Shown: positions 1 through 11,089, counted from the stretch's first letter. The stretch is DNA of 64,000 bases from Nicotiana tabacum (GCF_000715075.1 NC_134087.1:183861276-183925275), one strand, 5' to 3'. The notes: a model not told the origin generated them from the sequence alone. A program made the numbers and translations.

Positions 1-1540
1 TAAGTCGCGCTTTATATATAATGACTTCATTTTTATCATTTCGTTTTCGCACAAAAACCCATTTATACCTTACTGGCTTTATGCCTTCAGGTGTTCGAAC
101 TATGGGTCCGAAGACTTCATGTTTTTCAAGTGAAGTTAACTCTGCCTGGATAGCGTCTTTCCATTTTGGCCAATCATTTCTCTGTCTACATTCATTGACA
201 GATTTTGGTTCAAGATCCTCATCTTGTTGCATTATTTCAACAGCAACATTATAAGCAAAAATGTTATCGATAACAATATTATTTTGGTTCCATCTTTTCC
301 CGGTTGAGACATAACTTATTGATATCTCTTCATTTTCATTATTTTCAGGTACCTGGACCTCTCCTAAGGTCTTATCATTTGTTACCTCTTGGGACTCTTC
401 TTGAGCCACTACCTCTGTGTTATGTTCACTTTGATCACTTGCTCCTTTTCTTCTTCGAGGATTTTTATCTTTAGAACCGATTGGTCTACCACGTTTCAAG
501 CATGGCTTAGACTCATTTGCTTTAATTAATTGTCCTGCCGGGATATCAACTCGAATTGGAGCATTAGCAGCTGGAATATGTGACTTAGTCACCCTTGGTA
601 GGTCAGTGAATGCATCTGGCAATTGATTTGCAATATTTTGTAAATGAATAATCTTTTGAACCTCTTGTTCACATTGATTTGTTCGAGGATCTAAATGAGA
701 CAGTGATAATGCATTCCAATCTATCTTCTTTTTCAGCTGCTTGTTTTCTCCCCCTAATGTTGGATATACTGATTCATCAAAATGGCAATCAGAAAATCTT
801 GCCGTAAATAAATCTCCAGTCATCGGCTCTAGATATTTTATAATAGAAGGAGATTCATATCCAACATATATCCCCAACCTTCTTTGAGGACCCATCTTTG
901 TGCGTTGTGGTGGAGCAATTGGAACATATATCGCACAACCAAAGATCCTAAGATGGGAAATATTTGGCTCCTGACCAAAAGCCAATTGCAATGGGGAGAC
1001 TTTATGATAACTTGTGGGCCTTATCCGCACAAGTGTTGCTGCGTGCAAAATAGCATGACCCCATACTGAAATGGGAAGTTTTGTTCTCATAAGCATTAGT
1101 CTAGCAATTAATTGGAGGCGTTTGATCAATGATTCTGCTAGACCATTTTGTGTATGAACATGAGCAACTGGATGCTCAATTGTTATCCCAGTTGAAATAC
1201 AATAATCATTAAAGGCTTGGGATGTAAACTCACCAGCATTATCAAGACGAATTGTCTTAATTGCATAATCTGGAAATTGTGCTCTTAGCTTTATTATTTG
1301 AGCCAACAATCTCGCAAATGTCATATTGCGAGTTGATAGTAAGCACACATGTGACCATCTTGTAGATGCATCTACCAAAACCATATAATATTTGAATGGT
1401 CCACATGGAGGGTGAATGGGCCCACATATATCACCATGTATACGTTCCAGAAATGCAGGGGATTGCATCCTAACTTTAATAGTTGATGGTCTAATAATTA
1501 ATTTTCATTGAGAACATGCAGCACAAGAGAATTCCTTAAA
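1..1540 (-). pseudogene. Copia pol: integrase core, linker and start of reverse transcriptase
   Basis: No single frame stays open, but minus-strand translation from about 1540 to 780 reads as a copia integrase. It contains the segments RIHGDICGPIHPP and TIRLDNAGEFTSQAF (two catalytic aspartates) and HTQNGLAESLIKRL (the glutamate). After it come the typical YVGYESPSIIKYL stretch and a variable linker; the segment ending at base 1 matches the start of the RT domain (NDWPKWKDAIQAEL, then YKWVFVRKRN). An in-frame TGA interrupts the integrase at about 1505-1507 and a TAA lies just before 1540. The enzyme would insert element cDNA into the genome; this copy looks dead. The RT catalytic YVDD box would lie beyond the left edge. 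Confidence 0.85.
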
Positions 1541-2122
1541 TTAAAGAATCTTCTGATTCTTCATTGCATGTCCATGTGAATTTTCAATTATTTTACGCAT
1601 CATATTAGAACCAGGATGGCCCGACCGGTCATGCCAAATAATAAAATTATCTTGATTAGTAAACTTCTCGTTTACTATGGCATGTGTTTCAATCCTGCTA
1701 ATACTTGTGTAGTATAAGCCGGAGGAAAGAGCAGGTAACATTTCAAGCACATATTTCTTACCGGACATTATTGTAGTAATATAAAGATATTCAATCTTTT
1801 CATCATTTGTAGTCTCAATATGCTAGCCATTTTGGCGAATATCTTTGAAACTTAATAAGTTTCTTTGAGATTTACTACAATATAGTGCTTCATCAATAGC
1901 CAAATTTGTTCCTCCTGGTAGTAATAAATTAGCTCTTCCAGAACCTTCAATTAATCTTGTACTACCGGATATTGTATTAACATTCGCTTCTTTCATTACC
2001 AAATAAGAGAAATATCTCTTATCTTTTAAAATAGTGTGTGTTGTAGCACTATCGAGAAGACATATATCATCTTTATTAATCTTGAGTCCAACTGAAGACT
2101 GGAGAATTTTCATATTCTTCAT
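1541..2122 (-). pseudogene. Copia pol: aspartic protease and GAG-pre-integrase segment
   Basis: The minus-strand frame from 2122 has LLDSATTHTILKD, matching the copia aspartic protease active site (D-S-A/G-T-T-H), and continues with LYCSKSQRNLLSFKDIRQNG, also typical of the family. A TAG at 1820-1822 replaces a codon directly after QNG; the same frame then resumes and gives the pre-integrase zinc-binding part (IIWHDRSGHPGSNMMRKII, with the H-x-H/C-x-x-C type histidines). The protease would cut the Gag-Pol polyprotein and the zinc domain would help integrase bind cDNA ends. The nonsense codon splits the reading frame, so this is called a pseudogene. Gag ends about 190 bp upstream. Confidence 0.85.
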
Positions 2123-2312
2123 AAAAAAAACAAATAATACATCATAAGAAATATGAAAGACAAGCGGAAAAAAACATTAAGAAATACATTAGGAATGTAG
2201 AAACTAGCAACACATGATGCATTAGGAAAATACACTCAAGAAAAATAAACTAGTTGCAAACATAAAAATAACAACTTTTATAGCTTCATTCCCTAGTAAG
2301 ATGATTAGTTCT

Positions 2313-3347
2313 TCAGTCAATATCCTCAAAGAAGTCTCCAACTTCTAAATGAGTAATATTTGTAAGGCCTTCAAAATCATCATCTTTATATGCAAGATGT
2401 GCCTTAGAATCATATTTATTTGAGGGACCTGCTTCATCATCATTATTTTGAAAGGTCAAGTGTGCCTCTACATTATTTTCATTTTTCTTGAGTGAGGCTT
2501 GATAAAGTTTGATAAAATGCTCTGGCGTACGACAAATGCGTGCCCAATGACCTCTCATACCACATCGGTGACACATACTAGCTTTACCTTTTGAATGATT
2601 AATTTGAGAACCTTTATTGTTCTCCAATTTATTTCCACCATAATGACGATAATTGTTTCGCCCCCTGCCACGTCCACGTTTATGACCATGTCCACGACCA
2701 CGATAATTATTTTGTTTTCTTTCAAACTTATCATGCGTTGCTACAACTTTCACTTCCAGAAATGGAGCTGACCCAGTGGGACGAGCTTCATGATTTTTCA
2801 TTAATAGAGTATTATTCTGCTCAGCCACAAGTAGGCATGTGATTAACTCATAATATTTCTTAAAACCTTTTTCACGGTATTGTTGTTGCAGCACCACATT
2901 TGAAGCGTGAAAAGTAGAAAATATTTTTTTCAATAAGTCCTCATCTGTGATAGTGTCTCCACATAATTTTAATAGAGAACTTACTTTAAAGATAGCAGAA
3001 TTATACTCACTTACGGTTTTAAAGTCTTGCAACCTTAAATGTATCCACTCATACCGAACTTTTGATAATACCGTAAGTTTTAGGTGGTCATATCGATCCT
3101 TCAAATTAATCCATAATTCAAGTGGATCTTTTACGGTTAAATATTCAGTTTTTAACCCTTCATGTAGATGATGACGAAGGAAAATTATGGCCTTCGTTTT
3201 ATCCCTATTTGATGCTTCATTTCCTTGTATAATAGTATTTCCAAGACCTTTAGCGTCAAAGTGAATTTCAGCATCAAAAACCCATGATAAATAATTCCTT
3301 CTGGTGATGTCAAGTGCCACAAATTCAAATTTTGATAAATTTGACAT
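2313..3347 (-). CDS. gag: Copia Gag (capsid-nucleocapsid) polyprotein, open frame
   Basis: This is an open frame of 344 codons if started at the methionine beginning MSNLSKFEFVALDI; the frame stays open upstream to 3416, but those residues (rich in Y, F and I) look like untranslated leader. The N-terminal half is the copia Gag/UBN2-type domain, with YLSWVFDAEIHFDAKGLG, DPLELWINLKDRYDHL and LRLQDFKTVSEYNSAIF. A basic RGRGHGHKRGRGRGR stretch follows, then one CCHC zinc knuckle, CHRCGMRGHWARIC, at 2532-2573 (about residues 259-272). The tail is acidic (DDEAGPS, DDDFEG, DFFEDID). Gag would form the cytoplasmic virus-like particle and bind element RNA. Length and domain order are usual for the family. 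It is the only intact frame of this element. Confidence 0.9.
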   Translation of the reverse strand: MSNLSKFEFVALDITRRNYLSWVFDAEIHFDAKGLGNTIIQGNEASNRDKTKAIIFLRHHLHEGLKTEYLTVKDPLELWINLKDRYDHLKLTVLSKVRYEWIHLRLQDFKTVSEYNSAIFKVSSLLKLCGDTITDEDLLKKIFSTFHASNVVLQQQYREKGFKKYYELITCLLVAEQNNTLLMKNHEARPTGSAPFLEVKVVATHDKFERKQNNYRGRGHGHKRGRGRGRNNYRHYGGNKLENNKGSQINHSKGKASMCHRCGMRGHWARICRTPEHFIKLYQASLKKNENNVEAHLTFQNNDDEAGPSNKYDSKAHLAYKDDDFEGLTNITHLEVGDFFEDID

Positions 3348-3916
3348 ATGAAAACTATCATAAAAGATGAATAAGTTAGAGAAATAATTATAATAATAAA
3401 CAATTAATGAAAACAAAACGATTAAGGTAAAAGAAATAAAAATAGAGCTATATCATGTTAACAATCTACTATTTCATTTTTTTCTTGCCATAAAGTAGAA
3501 ATTACATACTTGTTTCATTTCACTTTATATTATTGATATATATATGTGTTAATAGAATTGAACGTGACTAACATTATTTATATGTTCCAATAAATATAAA
3601 GTAATTAAAAAAATTATTGATTGTCAATTTATTTCTCACAGTTCTTCAAAATGCCTTAAAGATATGTTTTGATCCAGGGAGTCCATGACATTAGTGCATA
3701 GCTAGTTTGATGACTTTGAGGTCATCTAAGAGTTGAGCACGGAAGGAAATAGTTATTTAATCACTGCAATGTACTTAAACTATTTAAGATGCCCAAACGC
3801 ACAAGTAATCTGCAAACAGTGAGCATATGATATGTACTGCCATAAATAAGATGATTATAATGATACATACCTTAATAAAATATGGCTCAACTTAGCGGGA
3901 GTTAAGAATAAAATTA

Positions 3917-3935
3917 GAGCTTCGTGCTGATAACG
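3917..3935 (-). other. Putative primer-binding region next to the copia 5' LTR
   Basis: Directly inside the LTR end the minus strand reads CGTTATCAGCACGAAGCTCT. Many Solanaceae-type copia elements have a TATCAGCACGA primer-binding variant here in place of canonical TGGTATCAGAGC. The position, abutting TG..CA, supports the call; the exact tRNA is not established. Confidence 0.55.
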
Positions 3936-4182
3936 TGTAACAAAATAAAAATAATGCAGTAAAATATAAATAAGAAGAGATAGAAAGAAGGGAGAAGTGT
4001 TTTCTTCTTTCACTTTGGTGTATTTTTCCATTGCAATTACATAGCCTTTTATAGGCATAAAAAGTAAAGATGATGGACATAAAATAGGAAATTTAATCTT
4101 TAAGTTATTCACAATGTAGCATCCAATGTAGCATCCAATGTAGTATCCAAAGTAGTATCCAATGTACAAACTATTCATAACA
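3936..4182 (-). repeat. 5' LTR of the copia element (247 bp)
   Basis: On the plus strand it runs TGTAACAAAATA to CATTCATAACA, so the element strand gives the TGTTA...TAACA inverted termini typical of LTRs. It lies right beside the primer-binding region and upstream of gag. It holds a 12-bp tandem repeat (4112-4166). The partner LTR is not in the window. Confidence 0.8.
4112..4166. repeat. 12-bp tandem repeat inside the copia LTR
   Basis: About 4.5 copies of CAATGTAGCATC / CAATGTAGTATC, with one variant CAAAGTAGTATC. It lies near the U3 start on the element strand, a usual place for enhancer-like repeats in plant LTRs. Confidence 0.85.
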
Positions 4183-7100
4183 ATCTCCTATTTTTTTTAG
4201 TTATTATTATGTGAGAGCAAAAAATTGATACTAGCTTTACTTATTACGACTATATATCGTAAGTAGTCGCTTTAGTTTTCGGAGGATAAGTCCAGCACGA
4301 TTTCGCTTTATAACACTGGCCTCCCTTATGCTTTACAATAGTATGCTTACCTCCCTTATATTCATTTAGATTTAACAATTCTTTTTAGCTCTTTCTTATT
4401 AATGTAAAAAGTAAAATATGACAGATTTACCCTTACTAAATACAACTAGGCAGTGATGGCCACGGGCCCAACAATGTAAAAGCTGAAACATTTACTTTTG
4501 ATCGACTTCATTTTGATATATCAGATGTGACTATCAAATCGGACGAAGACGGGACTATATGCTAACTGCTAATATTATTACAGAAACAAAATGCACATTA
4601 TTTTCATCTAATCTGTGAAGTTGGATAAAGACAACATTGTATGCTTACTAGTGGGTATTATTGAATGCACATTCTTTTCATCAATGGGAGTAACATATCA
4701 AATCGGATAAAGACAACATTGTATGCTAGTGGCTAGATACATATAAAAACAAAATGCACATCATCCATGGGAGTAATATGCTCATATCTATACCATTTGC
4801 ATATTTATGAAATGCACATGTAGTGCAGCCACCTAGGCTCCTTTGTTGCCCGTCTTTGACAAAACTATTGGTGCCTGTAGGGATTGTTTGTTAGTCTAGC
4901 CTATCTCATTCTTTCAAAATCAAAAGGAATGGAAGCAAGAAAACTAAATTAGTTGGTCGTAATTAATATATCTTTTATAAATATTGTCAGTCATACTGAC
5001 ATCATCCCTGTTTGTGCTTCGCTTTAGCTTTCAAGAAGTTGTAGACTCAAATTTTAGCATGCTCCAAAACAGTCCTGCCAGTAAAAAAAGTTGTGAGTAC
5101 ATACGAATTCTCCACATAGCTGCATAGGAATAGGAGTTCAACAGCAATAGACATATATAATGCAAGTTCATAGGAATTGGCTAATCGTGGTTGGTCTCTT
5201 CCTTTTTATTTTTAATGAAAAATATAAAGCCTTTATGGAGGAAATGTATAAATCCAGATCAGCAAGTTTGAAACAAACTCATTCTTTTATGCTCCAAGTG
5301 AACTTAGACTCTAGGTATTGTCTGGTTGTTTCCAAAGGATGCAACACCCTGCACAGACAAATTCAAAGTCAAAAGTTTAGAGGAGAAAAGACGAGTGAAA
5401 TTTTACCAAGTTGAGTTGTATATATTGTGAAGATAAAATAAAAGAATTAATAAACTACTGAGTTAAAGGAGGAAGAATATGTCGGAGTTGAATAAGGATT
5501 TTAATGAGCTAGGATACATGAGATTTTATCAAGCTGAGTTATCTTGTTTCAATTCGATCAGCTACAGATAAATCTTTCAGTTCCAAAATCAACTTCTCAA
5601 ATCCTTTGCCAAGGCATGCACCATATGAGTGAAAGTAATCTGAATCATGTAACATGATGTAGTGCATATGCTCCAGAGTCTTTAAATGTTCTCCATCATA
5701 TAATGTCATCAATGTAATATTTGATGTGACGTTAAAGTAGAAAAATTACAAGCACCAAGAGAAACAGATTTTAAGTCCTCGTGGACTTAATTTTAGGTAG
5801 TAGCTCTAGCATCTTAGAGATGCATATATATCTAGAAACTAAAATATTCATATTTCAACTTCCACTTCAATCATTACGCCTCCCTTCCCTGTTATCTATT
5901 TCCAAAACATTTCTATTTTTAAGATTTTTATATTTCTTCTTTTATCACACTCATAGTTAATAATAGTATAAGTTGTTATCGCCTAATCTTTTTATCCTAA
6001 TAACAATTTTTCTCTTGTTCCATTAATTAGTGAAGTTCAAAACTGCATTCCATGACGACAAGCTTTTCAAGTGGATTATCAAAGGTCCAAAAACAAACGC
6101 AAATAATATCTATAGTTGTCGCAATAACTAAACTTCCATTCACATCCCTGGCTTGCGAAAAAACACCAGCTTTTAAAGTCCACTCTCTCGCAACCTCAAA
6201 TTTATTCTCTCTCATCTCAAGTCTAATGACACACCAGGGTCCCGAGTGAAAACACAATTTTAGACAAAAAATATACTGCCACGGAGAAGAATCATTCTAC
6301 CAGAGCAGAAAAAACACAATTATCAAAAAGAAAGCACATTACTTGGCCCCTTTGCTGATATTACACATCGATAGTCACCAGCATTTGCACATCAAGTTTT
6401 TACAGTCAACTTTCTGGCTCGTGTTAAATTAAAGCGATGAGCCTTTTATAGTAAGTGAACCCTGTTATTGGTAGATATAATGATAGCCAACAAAGACGGT
6501 GCATTGGCTTAATCGACAATAACCGAATTGCCAGAAAAACAATGTCTTTTCAATTCAGCTCTATTTGCGCCAAAATTATTACTTCCTTTTTTGTCAGGCT
6601 GCATTAGTTTGTATGATTATTGTCGCCTAGCCCTTTTCTTAACATGATTCTTTAATTATGCTTCATCATTTATTTGACCCTATATGACAGTGCTGCAGCT
6701 TTTCTTTTATTATTTTTGAAATTATTTAAAGCATAAGGCGGCTTGAAAAATATTAAAACAAAAGTTGAATTTCAACTAAAATGCGTGATCAACTTTATTT
6801 AGCAGGCATACATTGTATATGAGTTGAACCGTAACGTATGTACCACAGGCTAAGAAACTCAAGTAGACAAATGATATTTATACTTAACAATACTGTAATT
6901 AGAGTAAAACAGAATAAATTACTATACCTTTTAAGAGTACGTTGTAGAGATAGATCCTTTATTAATGGGACCTGAAACAAAAACATGAAATGGATCTTTA
7001 TTTATTAGCAAGTAGTAGAGATGTGCAGATTTTACAATGATAAAAACATAATCAAAATAACATATAGCACCACTAATTATGGAAAGTGTACACGTTCAGT

Positions 7101-7233
7101 GCTTCAATAACTTAAGATTCTGTTAGTTGTTTCACTCTTCAGTTGCTTATCATTTTTATGTGTCGAGATCATGGTACTTAAAAGGAATTATGAGCAAGAG
7201 AGAAAATGGATATAGTAGTTGAGTAACAACAAA
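4183..7233. other. No gene seen; AT-rich intergenic DNA
   Basis: Short open frames here (for example 5160-5414 and 6027-6257) have no recognisable motif, no codon pattern and no splice context. The only structure seen is the degenerate tandem repeat at 4520-4790. The CACTA terminus at 7234 ends the stretch. Confidence 0.6.
4520..4790. repeat. Degenerate ~82-bp tandem repeat, about three copies
   Basis: GGATAAAGACAACATTGTAT occurs at about 4623 and 4705, with a diverged version near 4540. Each is followed at similar spacing by AAATGCACAT(C/T)A or GAATGCACATTC and by TCATC(A)ATGGGAGTAA. The spacing of about 82 bp is conserved, the sequence less so. Confidence 0.65.
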
Positions 7234-7265
7234 CACTACTAGAAATCTCGAAAAAAGCGGTCACA

Positions 7266-7825
7266 AAGCGACCAAAGTTGGTCGCTTATTGGCCAAAAAG
7301 CGACCAAATAACGATCAAAAAAGGGCTGGTCGATATTAAGCTGGTCCCTTTACCTTAGGGACCAAATATTCCTGTAAAGAAAGTAGCGACCAACATTGGT
7401 CGCTATATTATTTTAATAATATAAATTTAGCGTTGGTCGCCACATGTAAATTACATTTTTTTATTTATTATTAATCATAAAAAAGCGACCAACTTTGGTC
7501 TGAAAGAAAATATTATATTTTATAATCTGGAAAATAGAGACCAAAGTTGGTCGCTTTATTATTAATTTTTATAAATTTTTCTTAAAATGAGCGACCAAAA
7601 TTGGTCGCCAACTACAAGAATTAATTTTTTTTTAATTATAAGCGACCAACTTTGGTCGCTATATTTCCAGAAATTATTTTTTTAAAATGGAATAGCGACC
7701 AAAGTTGGTCGCTTTTGAGAAATCTGGGTTAAATAGCGACCAAGGTTGGTTGTTATTGCACAGAAAATTGTTTTTTTTAAGTGAAAAGCGACCAACTAGA
7801 GACCAAAGTTGGTCGCTTTTCTTGG
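7266..7825. repeat. Left subterminal palindrome cluster of the CACTA element
   Basis: About ten copies of an 18-bp near-palindrome, GCGACCAA(A/C)(G/T)TTGGTCGC, spaced roughly 40-60 bp apart (near 7266, 7386, 7484, 7540, 7590, 7642, 7694, 7737 and 7788), some half-sites only. In CACTA transposons such subterminal repeats bind the TNPA-type accessory protein. Confidence 0.85.
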
Positions 7826-7906
7826 TATATTTTTGGCAGAAACTGCCTGTTTTGGCAGCTACACCACCTGCCAGCTTACCAAAAATCCTAAACAGGCATT
7901 TTATGC

Positions 7907-7936
<30 letters not shown>
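7907..7936. repeat. (AAC)n microsatellite
   Basis: About ten uninterrupted AAC units directly after the left subterminal region of the CACTA element. Confidence 0.95.
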
Positions 7937-7937
<1 letters not shown>

Positions 7938-8129
7938 TAAAAGCAACAAAGTATAAAGTTCAATAGAACTAACACTACAAGTTTCAGAATCCTCGACCCA
8001 CCTTTCTGAATCAGTCTCTTTCTTTTTCTTTACAATACGAGTTTCATTGAATAGCTCATCTTGCTTCATTTGCATCATAAAGCTGTCTGGTGGCTTTGGT
8101 GATTATCCTCGTGGTACTATTACTCAGGA

Positions 8130-9205
8130 AGAACTTGGATACAGAGAATAACTTGGATATAGTACCTGACAGGGTGTGTCTTTGATCAATTGTTGTTCTC
8201 ATTAGCGACAATGATAATGAGAAGGCAATGGCATGTGTTTCAAATAGTGATGGTGTAGGTAGGAATTTAATAAGTAGATAAAAGAGGTTATAGAGGAATT
8301 CTCTACTTCATTTTCCAAGAGGAAAAAAAGTTTAATTGAGAGCGACAAGGTTGATGGTGATGGAATGTTTTCCGTTGGTCGTGGCAGTTCCCATAAAACG
8401 GGGATCATAAGACTCTATGATGACAAAGACGAAAGGAAATTTTATTCTCAACTTTCTTCCAAGTCTGATCCGTACAAACTTAATGGGATTTGTGATATTT
8501 CTTCTGATTCAGACAATGATTTGACTGGCAAAAGTATGGAAATGCTAATAAAAAGAATTAAAGGTAAAACGTTTTTCTTGGTAAGGAAGGATGCTGAACT
8601 CCGCATGAACGTGAAGCATCCTACTCTTCCAGACAATGATTGACTGACAAAAGTATGGAAATGCTAATAAAAAGAATTAAAGGTAAAACGTTTTTCTTGG
8701 TAGAGAAGGATTCTGAACTCTGCATGAACGTGAAGCATCCTACTCTTCCAAGAAAAATATTTTATTTTTAATTCTTTTTATTAGCATTTCCATACTTTTG
8801 TCACTCAAATCATTGTATGAATCCGAATAAATATCACCAATTCCATTAAGCTTTTACGGATCAGACTTGGAAGAAAGTTGAGAATAAAACTTCTTTTCGT
8901 CTTTGTCATCATAGAGTCTTATGATCCCCGTTTTATGGGAACTGCCACGACCAACGGAAAACATTCCATCACCATCAACCATGTCACTCTCAATTAAACT
9001 TCTTTTCCTCTTGGAAAATGAAGTAGAGAATTCCTCTATAACCTTTTCTTTTATCTACTTAGGAAATGTTAAATTCCTACATACACATCACTATTTGAAA
9101 CACATGCCATTGCCTTCTCATCATCATTGTCGCCAATGAGAAGAGCAATTAAAGGCACACTCTACCGGGTACCGTGTCTTAGTTATTCTTGGTAGAAGTT
9201 CCATT
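8130..9205. repeat. Large imperfect inverted repeat, arms about 0.5 kb
   Basis: The segment from about 8130 to 8713 is repeated in reverse complement at about 8735-9205, with an apex of ~20 bp. For example TTTTCCGTTGGTCGTGGCAG on the plus strand at about 8367 has its complement CTGCCACGACCAACGGAAAA at about 8942. The left arm is partly open (8365-8643, 92 codons: MFSVGRGSSHKTGIIRLYDD, with an acidic SSDSDND), so a coding fragment may have been captured, but the family is not recognised. Arm differences are scattered substitutions and small indels. Confidence 0.9.
8510..8751 (+). repeat. 121-bp direct duplication inside the left arm
   Basis: CAGACAATGATT(T)GACTG(G/A)C recurs after 121 bp (about 8510 and 8631), each copy followed by AAAAGTATGGAAATGCTAAT and ending near CATCCTACTCTTCCA. 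The second copy has lost one T, which closes the open frame of the left arm at 8643. Confidence 0.85.
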
Positions 9206-9260
9206 GCATGTCTAATAAAGTCATCAACCCCTTCTACAAAATCCTCCCGCAATCTAAAGG

Positions 9261-10440
9261 TTCAACTCATATCCACAAAAGTTCAAGTCATATCCTAAAA
9301 TTTCAATTTATAAACTAAAATTCCAATACATAAACCAAAATTTCAATTCATATCTTAAAGGTTCAACTCATATCCACAAAAGTTCAAGTCATATCCTAAA
9401 ATTTCAATTTATAATCTAAAACTCCAATACATAAACCAAAATTTCAATCCATATCCTAAAGGTTCAAGTCATATCCACAAAAGTTCAAGTCATATCCTAA
9501 AAATTTCAAGTCATATCCTAAAATTTCAATTTATAAACTAAAATTCCAATAAATAAACCAAAATTTCAATTCATATCCACAAAAGTTCAAGTCATATCCT
9601 AAATTTCTATTTATAAACTAAAATTCCAATATATAAACCAAAATTTCAATTCATATCCTAAAGGTTTAACTCATATCCACAAAAGTTCAAGTCATATCCT
9701 AAATTTTCAATTTATAAACTAAAATTCCAAAACATAAACCAAAATTTCAATTCATATCCTAAAGGTTCAACTCATATCCACAAAAGTTCAAGTCATATCC
9801 TAAAAATTTCAAGTCATATCCTAAAATTTCAATTTATAAACTAAAATTCCAATACATAAACCATAATTTCAATTCATATCCTAAAGGTTCAATTCATATC
9901 CTAAAGGTTCAACTCATATCCACAAAAGTTCAAGTCATATCATAAAATTTCAATTTATAAACTAAAATTCCAATATATAAACCAAAATTTCAATTCATAT
10001 CCTAAAGGTTCAACTCATATCCACGAAAGTTCAAGTCATATCCTAAAATTTCAATTTATAAACTAAAATTCCAATTCATATCCTAAAAGTTCAATTCATA
10101 TCCTAATGGTTCAACTCATATCCACAAAAATTCAAGTCATATCCTAAAATTTTAATTTATGAACTAAAATTCCAATACATAAACCATAATTTCAATTCAT
10201 ATCCTAAAGGTTCAACTCATATCCACAAAAGTTCAAGTCATATCCTAATATTTCAATTTATAAACTAAAATTCCAATACATAAACCAAAATTTCAATTCA
10301 TATCCTAAAGGTTCAACTCATAACTACAAAAGTTCAAGTCATATCCTAAAATTTCAATTTATAAACTAAAATTCTAATATATAAACCAAAATTTCAATTC
10401 ATATCCTAAAGGTTCAATTCATAGCTTAAAGGTTCAACTC
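9261..10440. repeat. Minisatellite with ~101-bp higher-order unit of five ~20-bp subunits
   Basis: About eleven tandem units. Each unit consists of five related ~20-mers: TTCAACTCATATCCACAAAA, TTCAAGTCATATCCTAAAA, TTCAATTTATAAACTAAAA, TCCAATACATAAACCAAAA and TTCAATTCATATCCTAAAG. Some units gain or lose a subunit (for example near 9500, 9780 and 10080). The array lies within the CACTA element between the inverted repeat and the right subterminal region. Confidence 0.95.
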
Positions 10441-10489
10441 TTAGGGTTTCTTCTCTTCAAACAATTTCTTCCCCAAATTAGTAGGTAAA

Positions 10490-10700
10490 ATCACTTATTT
10501 TGGACTAAATGTATTAATAAGAACCCTAAAAATTGCAAATAATATATAACTTTGAACCCTAACATGGTTGACCTAACTTTGAACCCTAACATGGAGAAAT
10601 TAAACCCTAACATGGAGAAAGTAACTTTGAACCCTAACATGGTTGAACAAATAATATATAACTTTGAACCCTAACATGGAGAAATTATACAAAATCAGTG
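10490..10700. repeat. Short interspersed repeat (AACTTTGAACCCTAACATGG)
   Basis: About five copies of AACTTTGAACCCTAACATGG or its 3' half, irregularly spaced. CCCTAA here resembles the telomere unit only by chance length; copies are not head-to-tail CCCTAAA. Confidence 0.8.
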
Positions 10701-10734
10701 TATTTCGAAAAAAATAAATAAAGGAGAGAGAAAC

Positions 10735-10870
10735 CTACCTTGGGAATGGAGGTCGCCGGTGGTGGGTGCCGCCGCTGCTGCTGGGAGTCGGAGGGGGGGG
10801 GTGGGGTTTGAGTGTGAGAGAGAAAAGAGAGATTTTGGGGAAATATTTTTAAAAAATGGGAGGGGAAACC
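10735..10870 (-). other. Possible 5' exon of a CACTA transcript, minus strand
   Basis: The minus strand has a pyrimidine-rich leader (TCTCTCTTTTCTCTCTCACA), a GC-rich exon-like stretch coding for small residues, and then AAGGTAGGTTTC, which fits a plant splice donor. It sits just inside the right subterminal palindromes, where CACTA transcripts start. No downstream exon was found, so this is tentative. Confidence 0.3.
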
Positions 10871-10896
10871 CGATTTTGGAGACCTGTTTTACAAAT

Positions 10897-11012
10897 AGCG
10901 ACCAACTATTTTGGTAACAAAATAAGTATTGACTATTTTGACCAAAATAGCGACCAAAGTTGGTCGCAATTTTCTGACCGTTTGACCAGAATAGCGACCA
11001 ACCTTGGTCGCT
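10897..11012. repeat. Right subterminal palindromes of the CACTA element
   Basis: Three copies related to GCGACCAAAGTTGGTCGC (about 10897, 10951 and 10994) with the same core as the left cluster. Few copies remain, and the CACTA terminus expected a few hundred bp further on is absent. Confidence 0.75.
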
Positions 11013-11042
11013 AATTCTAAAAAAATTACAATTTAAAATAAG

Positions 11043-11043
<1 letters not shown>

Positions 11044-11088
<45 letters not shown>
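11044..11088. repeat. (AT)n microsatellite at the element junction
   Basis: About 22 AT units. It separates the broken right end of the CACTA element from the inverted arm of a gypsy leader, so it marks a rearrangement junction. Confidence 0.95.

Positions 11089-11089
<1 letters not shown>

Larger units (their letters stand above)
1..4182 (-). mobile_element. Ty1/copia LTR retrotransposon, truncated by window edge
   Basis: Read on the minus strand the order is LTR (4182-3936), primer-binding-type sequence, gag (3347-2313), protease and pre-integrase zinc domain (2122-1541), integrase (about 1540-780) and the start of reverse transcriptase (about 250-1). This protease-integrase-RT order defines Ty1/copia. 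The gag is open, but pol carries several in-frame stops, so this copy is probably non-autonomous. The second LTR and one target duplication lie outside the window. Confidence 0.93.
7234..11040. mobile_element. CACTA (En/Spm-type) transposon derivative, right terminus missing
   Basis: The left end is CACTACTAGAAA at 7234, the hallmark CACTA terminus. Next come many subterminal copies of a GCGACCAAAGTTGGTCGC palindrome (7266-7825); the same palindromes recur at 10897-11012, consistent with the other subterminal region. The matching CTAGTAGTG end is not present and the sequence runs into an AT microsatellite. No TNPA/TNPD-type transposase frame was recognised. The interior carries a large inverted repeat and a minisatellite, so it is a non-autonomous or decayed copy. 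Confidence 0.85.

Noticed and set aside
21..1069. Plus-strand open frames over the copia element
   Set aside because: They are antisense to integrase and RT motifs that read clearly on the minus strand.
7674..8078. 134-codon minus-strand frame with poly-Val
   Set aside because: It reads through the (AAC)n tract and CACTA palindromes; no protein features.
10540..10690. Interstitial telomere repeat (CCCTAA)
   Set aside because: CCCTAA is part of a longer AACTTTGAACCCTAACATGG unit and is not arrayed head-to-tail.
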